From Pseudoalteromonas luteoviolacea NCIMB 1944 (GTDB lineage: Bacteria; Pseudomonadota; Gammaproteobacteria; Enterobacterales; Alteromonadaceae), in assembly GCF_001625565.1 (NCBI RefSeq), contig NZ_AUXS01000028.1, positions 1 to 64,000 on the forward strand: 64,000 bases of DNA, given 5' to 3'. This document shows positions 1 to 8,220 of the stretch, one piece after another. The notes below the pieces were generated by a model. That model ran no database searches, had not been told where the DNA came from, and worked only from the letters and a program-made list of their open reading frames with translations. Each line of letters opens with the position of its first letter. Positions within the stretch are counted from its first letter, which is position 1. The translations under genes were made by a program, and so were the position numbers.

Positions 1-1
1 G

Positions 2-76
2 CACGATGTCATCCTGAACTCATTAATTGGCGATATTGCCTGTGTTAACCATAACTTTCTCTCAGTTGGTGAATAA
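2..76 (+). CDS. 3' end of an unidentified upstream gene (partial)
   Basis: From base 2 one frame stays open for 24 codons and ends at TAA 74-76, giving a tail that ends in HNFLSVGE. The other two forward frames close early. It lies 47 bases before the GH19 gene on the same strand, so it may be the preceding member of the same operon. Too little remains to identify the protein, and it could be a chance open frame. Confidence 0.35.
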   Translation, partial: HDVILNSLIGDIACVNHNFLSVGE

Positions 77-123
77 GAGATTTGTCATGATATTGCTACT
101 TCATATAACAAAGAGCAAAACAC

Positions 124-756
124 ATGGCATTCTCAATTACCCATGATCAACTTGTCGGTATTGTACCTAGCGCGAAGGCTGAGGATATTGAAAAATATAT
201 TGATGCATTGAATGAAGTACTGCCGCAATTTGAAGTTAATACACCCCTACGTGCAGCGCATTTTATTGCCCAAATAGCCCATGAAAGTGGCAGTTTTCGT
301 TATGAAAGCGAAAACCTTAACTATAGCGATAAGGCGTTAAAAGCAATATTTGGCAAGTACTTTCCCACTGAAGAGGAAGCGCAAGCCTACGCGCGTAAAC
401 CAGAAAAAATAGCTAATCGTGTTTATGCCAATCGCATGGGCAATGGTGATGAAACATCGGGGGATGGCTGGAAGTATCGCGGTCGAGGACTGATCCAGCT
501 TACAGGTAAGGACAATTATCATCGCTGTGGTGATGCACTTGCAATAGATTTGGTCAACGATCCCGAGCTCGTGGTTGCAGATCCAACGCTGACAGTGAAA
601 ACAGCTTGTTATTACTGGGATAGTCGAAAACTCAACCAATACGCTGATCAAGATGACTTATTGACCATTACTAAGCGCATCAACGGCGGGACCCATGGTC
701 TTGACGACAGGGCTGCATTTTTAAATCGCGCGAAACAGTTTTTAAATATTGCTTAA
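124..756 (+). CDS. GH19-family chitinase/endolysin-like muramidase
   Basis: A 210-residue protein of the lysozyme-like GH19 superfamily, which cleaves chitin or peptidoglycan glycan strands. The family core is visible: AAHFIAQIAHESGSF near residues 40-54, with the catalytic-type Glu in HESG, then a YRGRGLIQLTG block near 120-130 and an INGG motif near the end. No signal peptide is evident, so any export must use another route such as a holin or a secretion system. The length fits single-domain phage-type or secreted-effector GH19 enzymes. The stop is followed at once by the Shine-Dalgarno of the next gene. Substrate (chitin or murein) cannot be decided from sequence. There are no other phage genes nearby. 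Confidence 0.85.
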   Translation: MAFSITHDQLVGIVPSAKAEDIEKYIDALNEVLPQFEVNTPLRAAHFIAQIAHESGSFRYESENLNYSDKALKAIFGKYFPTEEEAQAYARKPEKIANRVYANRMGNGDETSGDGWKYRGRGLIQLTGKDNYHRCGDALAIDLVNDPELVVADPTLTVKTACYYWDSRKLNQYADQDDLLTITKRINGGTHGLDDRAAFLNRAKQFLNIA

Positions 757-766
757 GGAAAAGAGA

Positions 767-1591
767 ATGGACGCAATTAGTAAAATGTCACTTATAGAAC
801 TCAGTAGCCACTTTAGCGCCCTTAAAGGTGAGGAAGTATGTTGGCCACGGATTGAAAAGATGGTGAGTGACACTGCAAAGAGTTGGAAGCAAAGTGGTAA
901 GGCACCTCACGAATTATCTGTTATGCATATTTGGTGGCACACATGCTACGAGTTGCTAGCGCCACATCAAATACAAATAAGTGCGCTGAACTACCGCGAT
1001 GAATATATAGAAATTAAAAACATTGGGCCCGCGATCATTGATTTAAGTGGGTGGAGCTTAAATGCTGGAGACAAAGGTCAAGATTTCACATTCGCTAAAG
1101 ATACCTTGATATACCCAAAAGAGATACTTCGAATTGAAACTCATCCAGGCAGTGCACTCAGTTTTGAAAGCAAAGCACCTATTTGGAATAACCAAGGGGA
1201 CAAGGCGGAATTAAAAGACAAAGATGGCGCGGTGATTTCTACCTGGTTATATGGCGATGCAGCGCATGAGGATGTGCAAATAAGCCAAGTCAATTTTGAT
1301 GGTCTAGAGGCAAAAAAAGAAGGGGATGAATTTGTAGAAATTGCCAATAATGGCAGTGCAACTATCGATTTAACCGGGTGGCAGCTGACCGGAGACAAAG
1401 GGCAGCTATTTGCTTTTCACGACGGTGCCCTACTCAAACCCGCAGGTATTATTCGCATATATACAAATCAATATCATCCAAGCACGGGCGGTCATAATTT
1501 TGAAAGCGGTAAAGCATTATGGTCCAACCAAGGTGGCCACGCTGCGATAAATGACTATCGCCAGCAGTGCGTCAGTGAATATCACTGGTGA
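767..1591 (+). CDS. Protein with two lamin-tail-like (LTD) domains
   Basis: A 274-residue protein. The start at 767 is preceded by AAGGAAAAGAGA, which overlaps the stop of the GH19 gene, so the two are probably translationally coupled. Two repeated beta-sandwich units are visible at about residues 75-165 and 175-260. Both carry the lamin-tail signature of a short strand ending in EYIEIKN or EFVEIAN, then IDLSGW or IDLTGW, then a GDKGQ turn and a late W(N/S)NQG. Bacterial LTDs are usually found in secreted or surface proteins with adhesion or DNA/glycan-binding roles. No signal peptide is seen. The first 70 residues resemble nothing I know. A role beside the GH19 enzyme, such as targeting, is inference. 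Confidence 0.75.
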   Translation: MDAISKMSLIELSSHFSALKGEEVCWPRIEKMVSDTAKSWKQSGKAPHELSVMHIWWHTCYELLAPHQIQISALNYRDEYIEIKNIGPAIIDLSGWSLNAGDKGQDFTFAKDTLIYPKEILRIETHPGSALSFESKAPIWNNQGDKAELKDKDGAVISTWLYGDAAHEDVQISQVNFDGLEAKKEGDEFVEIANNGSATIDLTGWQLTGDKGQLFAFHDGALLKPAGIIRIYTNQYHPSTGGHNFESGKALWSNQGGHAAINDYRQQCVSEYHW

Positions 1592-1597
1592 AATAAA

Positions 1598-1612
1598 GGG
1601 GGCACGGCCCCC
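1598..1612 (+). other. GC-rich hairpin in the intergenic gap
   Basis: GGGGGC, loop ACG, GCCCCC. It ends 9 bases before the next ATG, where no Shine-Dalgarno is evident. It has no U-run, so it is more likely a translational or processing element than a terminator. Confidence 0.5.
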
Positions 1613-1621
1613 CAAATAATC

Positions 1622-2725
1622 ATGCTAAATAAAAAACAAACGAACACGATTGAAGTTTCGTCGGACATTGCTCAAGTGATTCAAGATGGTCAGCAATTGG
1701 TTGCTTATATGGCCAAAGATGGTCAGGTCAGCCTAGATCCTGATTTAGCGCAAGTAATGATAGATGCAAAATACAAACTGCAAAAAAAGCAGTGGAACGC
1801 ACAAGATGAAGCTCACTTTTTACACAGTTATGATCAATTGGCCAAAGCGGTAGCGCCTGTATCAATGGAAAGTATTCGAGCTATCTCTCGCAGTGACAAT
1901 GACAAACCGAGTCAGGCCGAGAAAGCAGTTGCTTGGTATCGTCGCTATACATTGGTGGCGTTAATTTGCTTGCTGTTTGTCCAGGTTTATTACCTATTTG
2001 GTCATGCTCTAGCACATGACTTAAAAGACTTGTACGAATCTCGTAATGAATGGCATCTCAAGTTAGATAGCGAAGAGCCAAACAGCAAAGAGTTTAAACA
2101 AATACAAAGTAAATACGAAGAAGTCGGGCAGCGCCTTGATGCAAATTATAACTTATTGAAAGTATGGAACCGTATCTGGTTGATGGGATTCAGCTTTGGT
2201 AGTGAGATTCCGCCATACAGTCAGGAAAAGCTCAATGTAGAGCTACGTAGATTGGAGCGTGCACAGGCTGATGCGAATGCGTTAGACAATTTAAATTTGG
2301 CACAAACTCGTCTAACAGCACGGTTGCAGTTATTTGAGAATATGCTGTTTGCACAATCTGTTTTGGAAGTATTACAGGGGTATGTTCTGCCTTTGTTGTA
2401 CGGATTGTTAGGGGCTTTTATTTTTGTCCTACGAGATTTACTGCGCGAGATCCGAGCCATCACATTTACGACTGATAGTGAGATCCGCTACCGTTTACGG
2501 CTTACATTAGGCGCGCTGGGTGGAATGATCATCGGTTGGTTCTTAAACCCTCAAGAGCTCTCTGGGTTAGCCTCTTTGTCGCCAATGGCAATGGCATTTT
2601 TAATGGGCTACAACGTTGATGTGCTATTTGCGATCATGGACCAAATTATCGACAAGTTACGCGGTGCAATGGCTGCCAATGACGGCTCAAAAGGTAAATC
2701 AATTCAGGGTAGTGGCAATGGCTAA
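1622..2725 (+). CDS. Uncharacterised membrane protein, four predicted helices
   Basis: A 367-residue protein without a recognisable family. It has a soluble N-terminal part (about 1-105), a first hydrophobic helix at about 107-127 (VALICLLFVQVYYLF), and a charged helical, probably periplasmic section at about 130-240. Three more helices follow: LLYGLLGAFIFVL near 260, LGALGGMIIGWFL near 298 and a final one in SPMAMAFLMGYNVDVLF. The C-terminus is hydrophilic. The layout (helix, long coil, three helices, DxxxxxxDQIID tail) is shared with the next gene, suggesting two distantly related subunits of one complex. The start lacks a clear ribosome site, so a later start is possible. Confidence 0.7.
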   Translation: MLNKKQTNTIEVSSDIAQVIQDGQQLVAYMAKDGQVSLDPDLAQVMIDAKYKLQKKQWNAQDEAHFLHSYDQLAKAVAPVSMESIRAISRSDNDKPSQAEKAVAWYRRYTLVALICLLFVQVYYLFGHALAHDLKDLYESRNEWHLKLDSEEPNSKEFKQIQSKYEEVGQRLDANYNLLKVWNRIWLMGFSFGSEIPPYSQEKLNVELRRLERAQADANALDNLNLAQTRLTARLQLFENMLFAQSVLEVLQGYVLPLLYGLLGAFIFVLRDLLREIRAITFTTDSEIRYRLRLTLGALGGMIIGWFLNPQELSGLASLSPMAMAFLMGYNVDVLFAIMDQIIDKLRGAMAANDGSKGKSIQGSGNG

Positions 2726-2848
2726 CTACTCGAACATGGAAGAGTGTAAGAAAACTTCGTGCTTTCGTCACTGTTTGTCATGACTTAACCCGATTATCGC
2801 TGATGTGCTTTGTGTACTGTTTGGTGGACTTAGATACAGGAGAAAAAA

Positions 2849-3832
2849 ATGGAATCGGAGTTTCAAGAACATCCGCAAGTACAGGTGAGCAAGCATGGGT
2901 TTAGCACTGTGCTTTCACAGTGTCAGGCAATGGCAGAATTTTCTTTTCACAAAGGTATTAAGGTACCAGAGTCCATTATGGTTAAGTTGGAGCAGATGCA
3001 TGCTCAGGATGAAAGTAAGATAGAAGCCAAAGTGTTAACTCAGGTACATAATCGCCTTACAGACTTAGTTGCCCCCGCTAAACCAGAAACCATTTGGTTA
3101 ATGTCTGAAGAAACTAAAAAAGGAAGTTGGTTGTTATTTTTAGGCCGAGTGCCGCTGATCAGAAAAATGATGCTAGTAGCGATCATATCTTTGGTCGCTT
3201 TAATCGCACTGAGTTTGTCTAGTTATATTAACAATGAAAATATGGTCGCTAGCATGTTTGATATGGAGGGCACTCGGTTATTGTATGTGCAAGCGATCCT
3301 GTTGGCGTCAGCCGCGATAGGGGCGTCATTTGCAGCCTTATTTAAGGCGAATAGTTACGTAACCGCTGGGGTTTATGACCCCAAGTTTGAAAGCTCATAT
3401 TGGGTCAGGTTTGTGGTTGGCTTAATCGCTGGGATTATTTTAACTCAGCTGATCCCGGTCAATTTGGATGCCGTTGCAAATGCGGCATCGAGTGAAACTG
3501 GTGGTGCGCCTGTTAGCCATGCTGCGCTTAGGATAACCATGGCCTTGGTCGGTGGGTTTTCCGCTAACTTAGTCTATAAAATTCTCGATCGCATTGTTGA
3601 AACCGTACAGTCTTTTATTTCACCTACGGTGCCAGATGACCCACAAGTGCTTAAGCAAAATTTAGAAAATCAATTTAGAAAGCAAGAGCTGGAGCAACTG
3701 ACGTTGTGGAGCCAAGGCATAGTTGCCATTCAAAGCCGGCTGGCATTGGAGCCAAATATGCCCAACAGCAAGGTGCAGCAATTGTTGGCTGATTACCTAA
3801 ATGAAATTATGAATGCGCATGAGGAGAGGTGA
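2849..3832 (+). CDS. Uncharacterised membrane protein, paired with the preceding gene
   Basis: A 327-residue protein with a strong ribosome site (AGGAGAAAAAA) before the ATG. Hydrophobic segments lie near residues 108-128 (MLVAIISLVALIALSLSSYI), 147-167 (LLYVQAILLASAAIGASFAALF), 188-205 (FVVGLIAGIILTQLIPV) and 230-245, ending in GGFSANLVYKILDRIVETV. That terminal pattern mirrors GYNVDVLFAIMDQIIDKL in the preceding protein. It has a soluble N-terminal third and a soluble C-terminal tail of about 75 residues. No catalytic motif is visible. The stop overlaps the ribosome site of the downstream lipoprotein gene, so the two are probably coupled. Confidence 0.7.
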   Translation: MESEFQEHPQVQVSKHGFSTVLSQCQAMAEFSFHKGIKVPESIMVKLEQMHAQDESKIEAKVLTQVHNRLTDLVAPAKPETIWLMSEETKKGSWLLFLGRVPLIRKMMLVAIISLVALIALSLSSYINNENMVASMFDMEGTRLLYVQAILLASAAIGASFAALFKANSYVTAGVYDPKFESSYWVRFVVGLIAGIILTQLIPVNLDAVANAASSETGGAPVSHAALRITMALVGGFSANLVYKILDRIVETVQSFISPTVPDDPQVLKQNLENQFRKQELEQLTLWSQGIVAIQSRLALEPNMPNSKVQQLLADYLNEIMNAHEER

Positions 3833-3833
3833 G

Positions 3834-4274
3834 ATGCTTAAAGCCACCATCAAGATGATTAGCGCCATTGCAGTGATACTGGCCCTTAGTTTGGCTTCGG
3901 GCTGCTCATTGAACTTGGTATCTGATTACGATCGCGCTTCTCAACAGCAAATGATGAAACTCATGCAAAAAATAGATGGGTTTTATCTACATATGCAACA
4001 TGTTGATGTGCCAAAGAGGCAGTATTCACACTATGCAAGTAGCTATCTCAATATTGAAGTAGAAGTGAATGCATTGCTTCAGCGTCAAAAGGTACGAGCA
4101 CTTAATGAACTGACCACAAAGCAAGTGGAAATTCTGCTGCAACTGTGGCAACAAGGGCGCAAAGCGCATCAAGATCAAAACAGTATTTCAGATTTTATTA
4201 TCAAGCGTCGTCGCTCTGAATACCAGCGGGTACTGCTGGCAATGATCCGCGGCGAAAAAAGTAAGGCACCATAG
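3834..4274 (+). CDS. Small lipoprotein
   Basis: A 146-residue protein. The start at 3834 is chosen because GAGGAGAGGTGAG precedes it and because it gives a compact signal sequence. The signal is MLKATIKMISAIAVILALSL followed by the lipobox ASGC, with Cys at about residue 24, so the mature protein should be lipid-anchored. The residue after the Cys is Ser, which favours the outer membrane. The remainder is helical and charged, with no known family seen. It lies in tight linkage between a membrane protein and a small helical protein and is probably part of the same envelope assembly. Confidence 0.75.
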   Translation: MLKATIKMISAIAVILALSLASGCSLNLVSDYDRASQQQMMKLMQKIDGFYLHMQHVDVPKRQYSHYASSYLNIEVEVNALLQRQKVRALNELTTKQVEILLQLWQQGRKAHQDQNSISDFIIKRRRSEYQRVLLAMIRGEKSKAP

Positions 4275-4284
4275 GAGAATTTAA

Positions 4285-4599
4285 ATGGGACTCAATATAG
4301 CATCAACGTTACAGAGTGCAGTTAGTCAGGCAACTGGTGAGTTAGGAGAGTCAGGCGGAGAGATTGCTGATGGCCTCGCAAAAATTGTCGCGCAAAAGCA
4401 GGAGAGCCTAACACAGTTGAGCAATGCGTTATTGCAAGGGGAGATCAGTGAAACAGAGTTTGCCGAAGAAATGAAAAGGGAAAGCTTGGTTATTGAGGCT
4501 GAATTAATCAGTATTGAAATAGCCGGTAAAGCTGCTATTCAAAAAGCGGTCAACGGCTTTGTAAATACACTGATTGGTACCGTCACCAAGGCTGTATAA
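4285..4599 (+). CDS. Small helical protein of unknown function
   Basis: A 104-residue protein starting 10 bases after the lipoprotein stop, behind the ribosome site TAGGAGAATTTAA. The sequence is Ala-, Glu- and Ser-rich, without signal peptide or clear membrane helix, and is predicted almost wholly helical with amphipathic segments. It resembles small structural or scaffold proteins in character, but no family is recognised. It is followed by a hairpin at 4616-4633 and a 135-base gap before the next gene. Confidence 0.6.
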   Translation: MGLNIASTLQSAVSQATGELGESGGEIADGLAKIVAQKQESLTQLSNALLQGEISETEFAEEMKRESLVIEAELISIEIAGKAAIQKAVNGFVNTLIGTVTKAV

Positions 4600-4615
4600 G
4601 CTTTTTCTTAAGCTT

Positions 4616-4633
4616 GGGTGCAAGGATGCACCC
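4616..4633 (+). other. Intergenic hairpin
   Basis: GGGTGCA, loop AGGA, TGCACCC: a perfect 7-base stem 17 bases after the preceding stop. It has no U-run, so it may be a weak or Rho-linked terminator or an mRNA-stabilising element dividing the operon. Confidence 0.45.
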
Positions 4634-4733
4634 GTGATCAATATGGTTGTTATGACTGACAGAATACGAGAAGAGACCGATTAGCGACTACACAATACCT
4701 TTAAGCTCATACTATTTAAAATGGAGATAGGTG

Positions 4734-6038
4734 ATGAGTAAAGGTAAAAAACGTATACGTTGGCGCCGTGTCCGAGTATTTAAGCCCTACAATTATTACT
4801 ACCCCTTAACGGTAAAAGCACCGCATGCAGAGCCCCAAGCAGTACAAAAGCAACTATCGAATGAGGTTGTTGAAGGCGGGGCTACCGAATCGGCAACAAC
4901 GGAGCCTATAGCGCATTTAGGAGCAGAGCTAGATAAAGTGATTAGCGACTCTCGCGAGTCATCTTCTTTGCAAGTTGATGAGCAACATAGTGAAATATTG
5001 GATGAAGCGCCCTTGGCGCTATTTGAACCTGGACAAAACCCTTATATTTTTTACTTACAGCAAGTGCCTGTGATGCTGCAAGGTTTACCCGACGAAGTGG
5101 CGATAATGACCCCTGTTGAATCGTCACCTGAGTTGCTTGAGGAACCTGCGCAAGCTCAAGTGGCGCAAATTCCGCACAAGCAGGGTGAGAAAAAGAGTGG
5201 GCTAGGGCAAGATTCTATAATTGCGTGTTCTGTACCAGTTGAGCAAGATATTACTGCTAAACTAGGTCAATTCAACGACGCATATTGTGATGAAAGTTAT
5301 TTTTTAAATCAGCCGCAACTTAATACATTTGATCCGCCTAAAACACGCCAAGGAGTCAAAGCGCCACAATTGACAGATTTGCCAGCCCGTTTTGGTGGTC
5401 ATCAAACAAATCGTTACACGACACGGTCACACATAGCTGAGCTGATCTCTGGGCACTTGCAAGTGCTAGGTTTAACGTTAAATGAGTTTGCGAGTTGGTA
5501 TCAGAGCCCTGTAGCTCTTGCGCAGTGGGTTGCAGGCTTACCCCTGAATAGATTGGCTGAGATATGCAAACCTTACCAGCAAATACCTGTTCAAAAAATC
5601 ACCATAAGGCAATTCATATCCAGCTGTACGCAGTTGCAACATGGTGATATCAGTCTGGCAAAACTGATGAAGCGTCTTCTTCCCATATTGGCAGTGTCTT
5701 ATCATCAGTATCTATGTGGATCTCTAGCGGAAATTACTCAGATACATCGCGACCATGCGCAAAGTTCAAATGCGCCTTTGTGGCTACTGCAATATCAAAA
5801 TAATGCTGTTCACCTCTACGAATCGGACCTGGGGAATGGGAAAAATCGCACCTACCCAGTTTGCAGAGATGGTCACATAGATTGGCAACAATCTAGCCAA
5901 GTGGTGCTGTTTTCGTTGCCAAATGCTTTTCAACACAAGTTGGAATTAGAATATTTGGCCGCTCAGCAGGCTTGGCACCCTTTGTTAGAAGCCTCGTTAT
6001 TGGAGTTCATACATTCGCAGCAGTGTTTACCTGATTAG
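4734..6038 (+). CDS. Uncharacterised protein with disordered N-terminal half
   Basis: A 434-residue protein. The ATG at 4734 follows GGAGATAGGTG, and a GTG at 4731 is an alternative. The N-terminus is very basic (KGKKRIRWRRVRVFK). It is followed by about 180 residues of low-complexity, acidic, Pro- and Glu-rich sequence, probably disordered. A compact C-terminal domain runs from about residue 215 to the end. It includes the stretch HIAELISGHLQVLGLTLNEF and a Trp-rich segment near LWLLQYQ. No motif allows a function call. The layout (basic tip, long linker, globular end) would suit a protein that bridges a membrane or nucleic-acid surface to partners, but that is inference. Confidence 0.6.
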   Translation: MSKGKKRIRWRRVRVFKPYNYYYPLTVKAPHAEPQAVQKQLSNEVVEGGATESATTEPIAHLGAELDKVISDSRESSSLQVDEQHSEILDEAPLALFEPGQNPYIFYLQQVPVMLQGLPDEVAIMTPVESSPELLEEPAQAQVAQIPHKQGEKKSGLGQDSIIACSVPVEQDITAKLGQFNDAYCDESYFLNQPQLNTFDPPKTRQGVKAPQLTDLPARFGGHQTNRYTTRSHIAELISGHLQVLGLTLNEFASWYQSPVALAQWVAGLPLNRLAEICKPYQQIPVQKITIRQFISSCTQLQHGDISLAKLMKRLLPILAVSYHQYLCGSLAEITQIHRDHAQSSNAPLWLLQYQNNAVHLYESDLGNGKNRTYPVCRDGHIDWQQSSQVVLFSLPNAFQHKLELEYLAAQQAWHPLLEASLLEFIHSQQCLPD

Positions 6039-6109
6039 CCCAATTTTTCGTTTGATGAGGCCAGTAGGATAGGCCTAACAACATAACCAAAACTATGGAG
6101 CAGAATGGT

Positions 6110-6820
6110 ATGACCAACCTCGTATTTCGTTCGTGCGTTGCAAGTGATGGACGTAAAATTGCGCTGTTATCAGATCAACTTGATGTAGAAGAAAAATTCG
6201 ATAATGGCTACAAGATTGCGTACAAAGATAAAGATGGCAAAGATACGCCTGAGTTATTAGCAAAATGGAAAGAAGCATACACAGTGCATTCTAGAGCATT
6301 TAGTATGTTACCGGAAGGCGATGAGATCCCACCGTCAGTACAACAGGGTTTCAACACCATGGTATCGAGTTTACTCAAAGGGGTCGATATTCTATTTTGT
6401 GATTACAACCTTGGGGTTGAAGGTGATTTACCCATGTGCAATGACGTCATGGATAAACATCGCTCGACAGATTTCGTGTTATTTTCATGTGATTCATTGG
6501 TCGGCGGAGACCCAAAAGTCCAGCCGCACACAGTCGCTTATAGTGCGCCTCGATATGAGCAGGGTGAGCAAATCGCCCAGCAGCATCGCATTTATTGTAA
6601 AACAGAAGCTTCAGCTTTTTGCCAAGCTATCAATGCCATTGTGACACAGCGCTCTAAAGACAATTTGATCGGTGGTCATATTAGAGATGACATTGATGCT
6701 TATATTGGTGAGCCAGCAATCGATCAAGAAGCTGCTGATCAGATACTCAACCGTTTTGTCGAGACATTGCATAGCCTCGGTAATCAAACACACGCACTAA
6801 CCCACCAAGATACAGAGTAA
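6110..6820 (+). CDS. Uncharacterised protein with a receiver-like segment
   Basis: A 236-residue protein. The start at 6110 is preferred because GGAG lies 9 bases upstream. An in-frame ATG at 6095 has no ribosome site. The middle section reads VDILFCDYNLGVEGDLPMCNDVM and then STDFVLFSCDSLVGG. That is the beta3-loop and beta4 pattern of a response-regulator receiver domain, with a possible phospho-acceptor Asp in CDYNLG. The usual N-terminal acidic pair and the conserved Lys are not obvious, and there is no DNA-binding domain. It may be a degenerate or very divergent receiver, or the match may be coincidental. It sits between two uncharacterised genes on the same strand. Confidence 0.55.
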   Translation: MTNLVFRSCVASDGRKIALLSDQLDVEEKFDNGYKIAYKDKDGKDTPELLAKWKEAYTVHSRAFSMLPEGDEIPPSVQQGFNTMVSSLLKGVDILFCDYNLGVEGDLPMCNDVMDKHRSTDFVLFSCDSLVGGDPKVQPHTVAYSAPRYEQGEQIAQQHRIYCKTEASAFCQAINAIVTQRSKDNLIGGHIRDDIDAYIGEPAIDQEAADQILNRFVETLHSLGNQTHALTHQDTE

Positions 6821-6900
6821 TCGCTTAAATAAATACGCACTTTTGATCAAGCTTATTGATTGATCGAAAGGGCGTTGTTTGATCAAAGGAGTGCCTTTTT

Positions 6901-8091
6901 ATGGACCCGACCTTTCACTATTACGGCACCTTTTTAGCTGCCTTGACCATGGGGTTACCTGCTCAGCAAGCGCAATCATTGGCATATTTTACGCATGCGG
7001 CATCACGCCAGACACGGCAAGAGATATCTGCTCCCCTTTATTATCAAGGTTACCGATTCACTCCCGTTCTGACAGCCGATGATGAGAGTCGATTGGGAAG
7101 GTATTGTTGCAATTTAGCCTTCCAATCATTGCCAGCCTTATTAGAAATGACAGAGGATGCTGATAAGAGGGATATCGCTACGCAACCTCAATATCATAAT
7201 ACGGATTTAATGGTGCTGAAAAAGCCCAAATTGGTGTGCCAGAATGGCTTGATCACACGTTGTTATTACAATCCGCTGACCGATATTGATTGGCAGCAAG
7301 GAGGCGAGTTTAAAAGGCATTTTAGTCAGCGCTTGGCCAAAAAAGCCAATTTATATGCCCCTCAGGTTGCTGCACACCCGGATCCGCAAGCGCAACAAGA
7401 TCAAGAAACACCCAATGAGCACAGCGGTGACAAGTGGAATGTGCCAACTAGACTCAATTCGGCGGTAGATAGTGCATTGGCTCGGAAAATGCTCAATGAT
7501 GTGATTTATAAAAGTCATTACGACAGCCAAATAAAGGGGTTTTTACTGCCGCTGTTTGGTTGTCGATTACATGTCTATCAAAATACTTGGCAAGGTAGCC
7601 GTGATCGAAGCCTCGCCTACATCGCTGCCTTTCGTGCCAGTTGTTACGCAATACACTGTTGGTATAAACGAATTCCGCTTAAGCACATTGGTAATTGGCA
7701 TGACAGCCACCTGCCTGCTTATGTCGTACGGGCAATTCGTCAGGTCGCGATGCTTTTGCAAAAGCCCAAACTGCACTCAGGTAATATTGATATAGAGCAG
7801 AGCTGGGCTCGATTAGTTGCTCAAAATATTCCTGAAGATGAATTGCATAGTGTGTTCCTACACGGAATTTCATTGCGCGAAACCCACCTTTTGGATCTGG
7901 CGCTGGCAGCAGGTGCTGTGAGCGAACGAGGCTGGATCCATGATATCACCGGGTTTAAACAATCAGAGTGGTTTAAGTTTAACAAGGCGGCGGCCTATCA
8001 TTGCGATTGGTTATCAAGGCAGTTGTGTCAGCATGAGTTAAGTGCATTCAATACTGGCCAGTCTATAGGTAATCACGATATGTGGCGTTAA
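6901..8091 (+). CDS. DUF6765-like protein
   Basis: A 396-residue protein behind the ribosome site AAGGAGTGCC. It opens MDPTFHYYGTFLAALTMGLP, then QQAQSLAYFTHAAS. This matches my recollection of the DUF6765 N-terminus (aspartate, FHYY, a helix, then an AxxIAYxSQ stretch), a family of unknown function that resembles HD-type hydrolases in helix pattern. Several His residues (HYY, HAAS, the GNWHDSH segment near 255, HDIT near 340) could bind metal. Residues 140-190 are Gln/Pro-rich and probably a linker. No signal peptide. The family match is from memory and should be treated as moderate. Confidence 0.6.
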   Translation: MDPTFHYYGTFLAALTMGLPAQQAQSLAYFTHAASRQTRQEISAPLYYQGYRFTPVLTADDESRLGRYCCNLAFQSLPALLEMTEDADKRDIATQPQYHNTDLMVLKKPKLVCQNGLITRCYYNPLTDIDWQQGGEFKRHFSQRLAKKANLYAPQVAAHPDPQAQQDQETPNEHSGDKWNVPTRLNSAVDSALARKMLNDVIYKSHYDSQIKGFLLPLFGCRLHVYQNTWQGSRDRSLAYIAAFRASCYAIHCWYKRIPLKHIGNWHDSHLPAYVVRAIRQVAMLLQKPKLHSGNIDIEQSWARLVAQNIPEDELHSVFLHGISLRETHLLDLALAAGAVSERGWIHDITGFKQSEWFKFNKAAAYHCDWLSRQLCQHELSAFNTGQSIGNHDMWR

Positions 8092-8121
8092 CGCCAGAGA
8101 TAATTTAGAGGGAATAATACA

Positions 8122-8220
8122 ATGCGTTTACTCGATTTGATGGTGATTGTGTGGTTGATTCTATTGACCCTATACGCTCTTTCTCCCAGCTTTCGCGCAT
8201 TGGTTGATTTATGGTTGTAG
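8122..8220 (+). CDS. 32-residue single-helix membrane peptide
   Basis: A short frame behind a clear ribosome site (GAGGGAATAATACA). It encodes a 32-residue peptide with one hydrophobic segment, LMVIVWLILLTLYAL, flanked by Arg/Asp at the start and Arg/Asp at the end. This is the typical shape of a small membrane subunit. It starts 30 bases after the DUF6765-like gene and its stop overlaps the ATG of the acetyltransferase gene, so it fits the operon spacing. No homologue is recognised. Confidence 0.5.
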   Translation: MRLLDLMVIVWLILLTLYALSPSFRALVDLWL

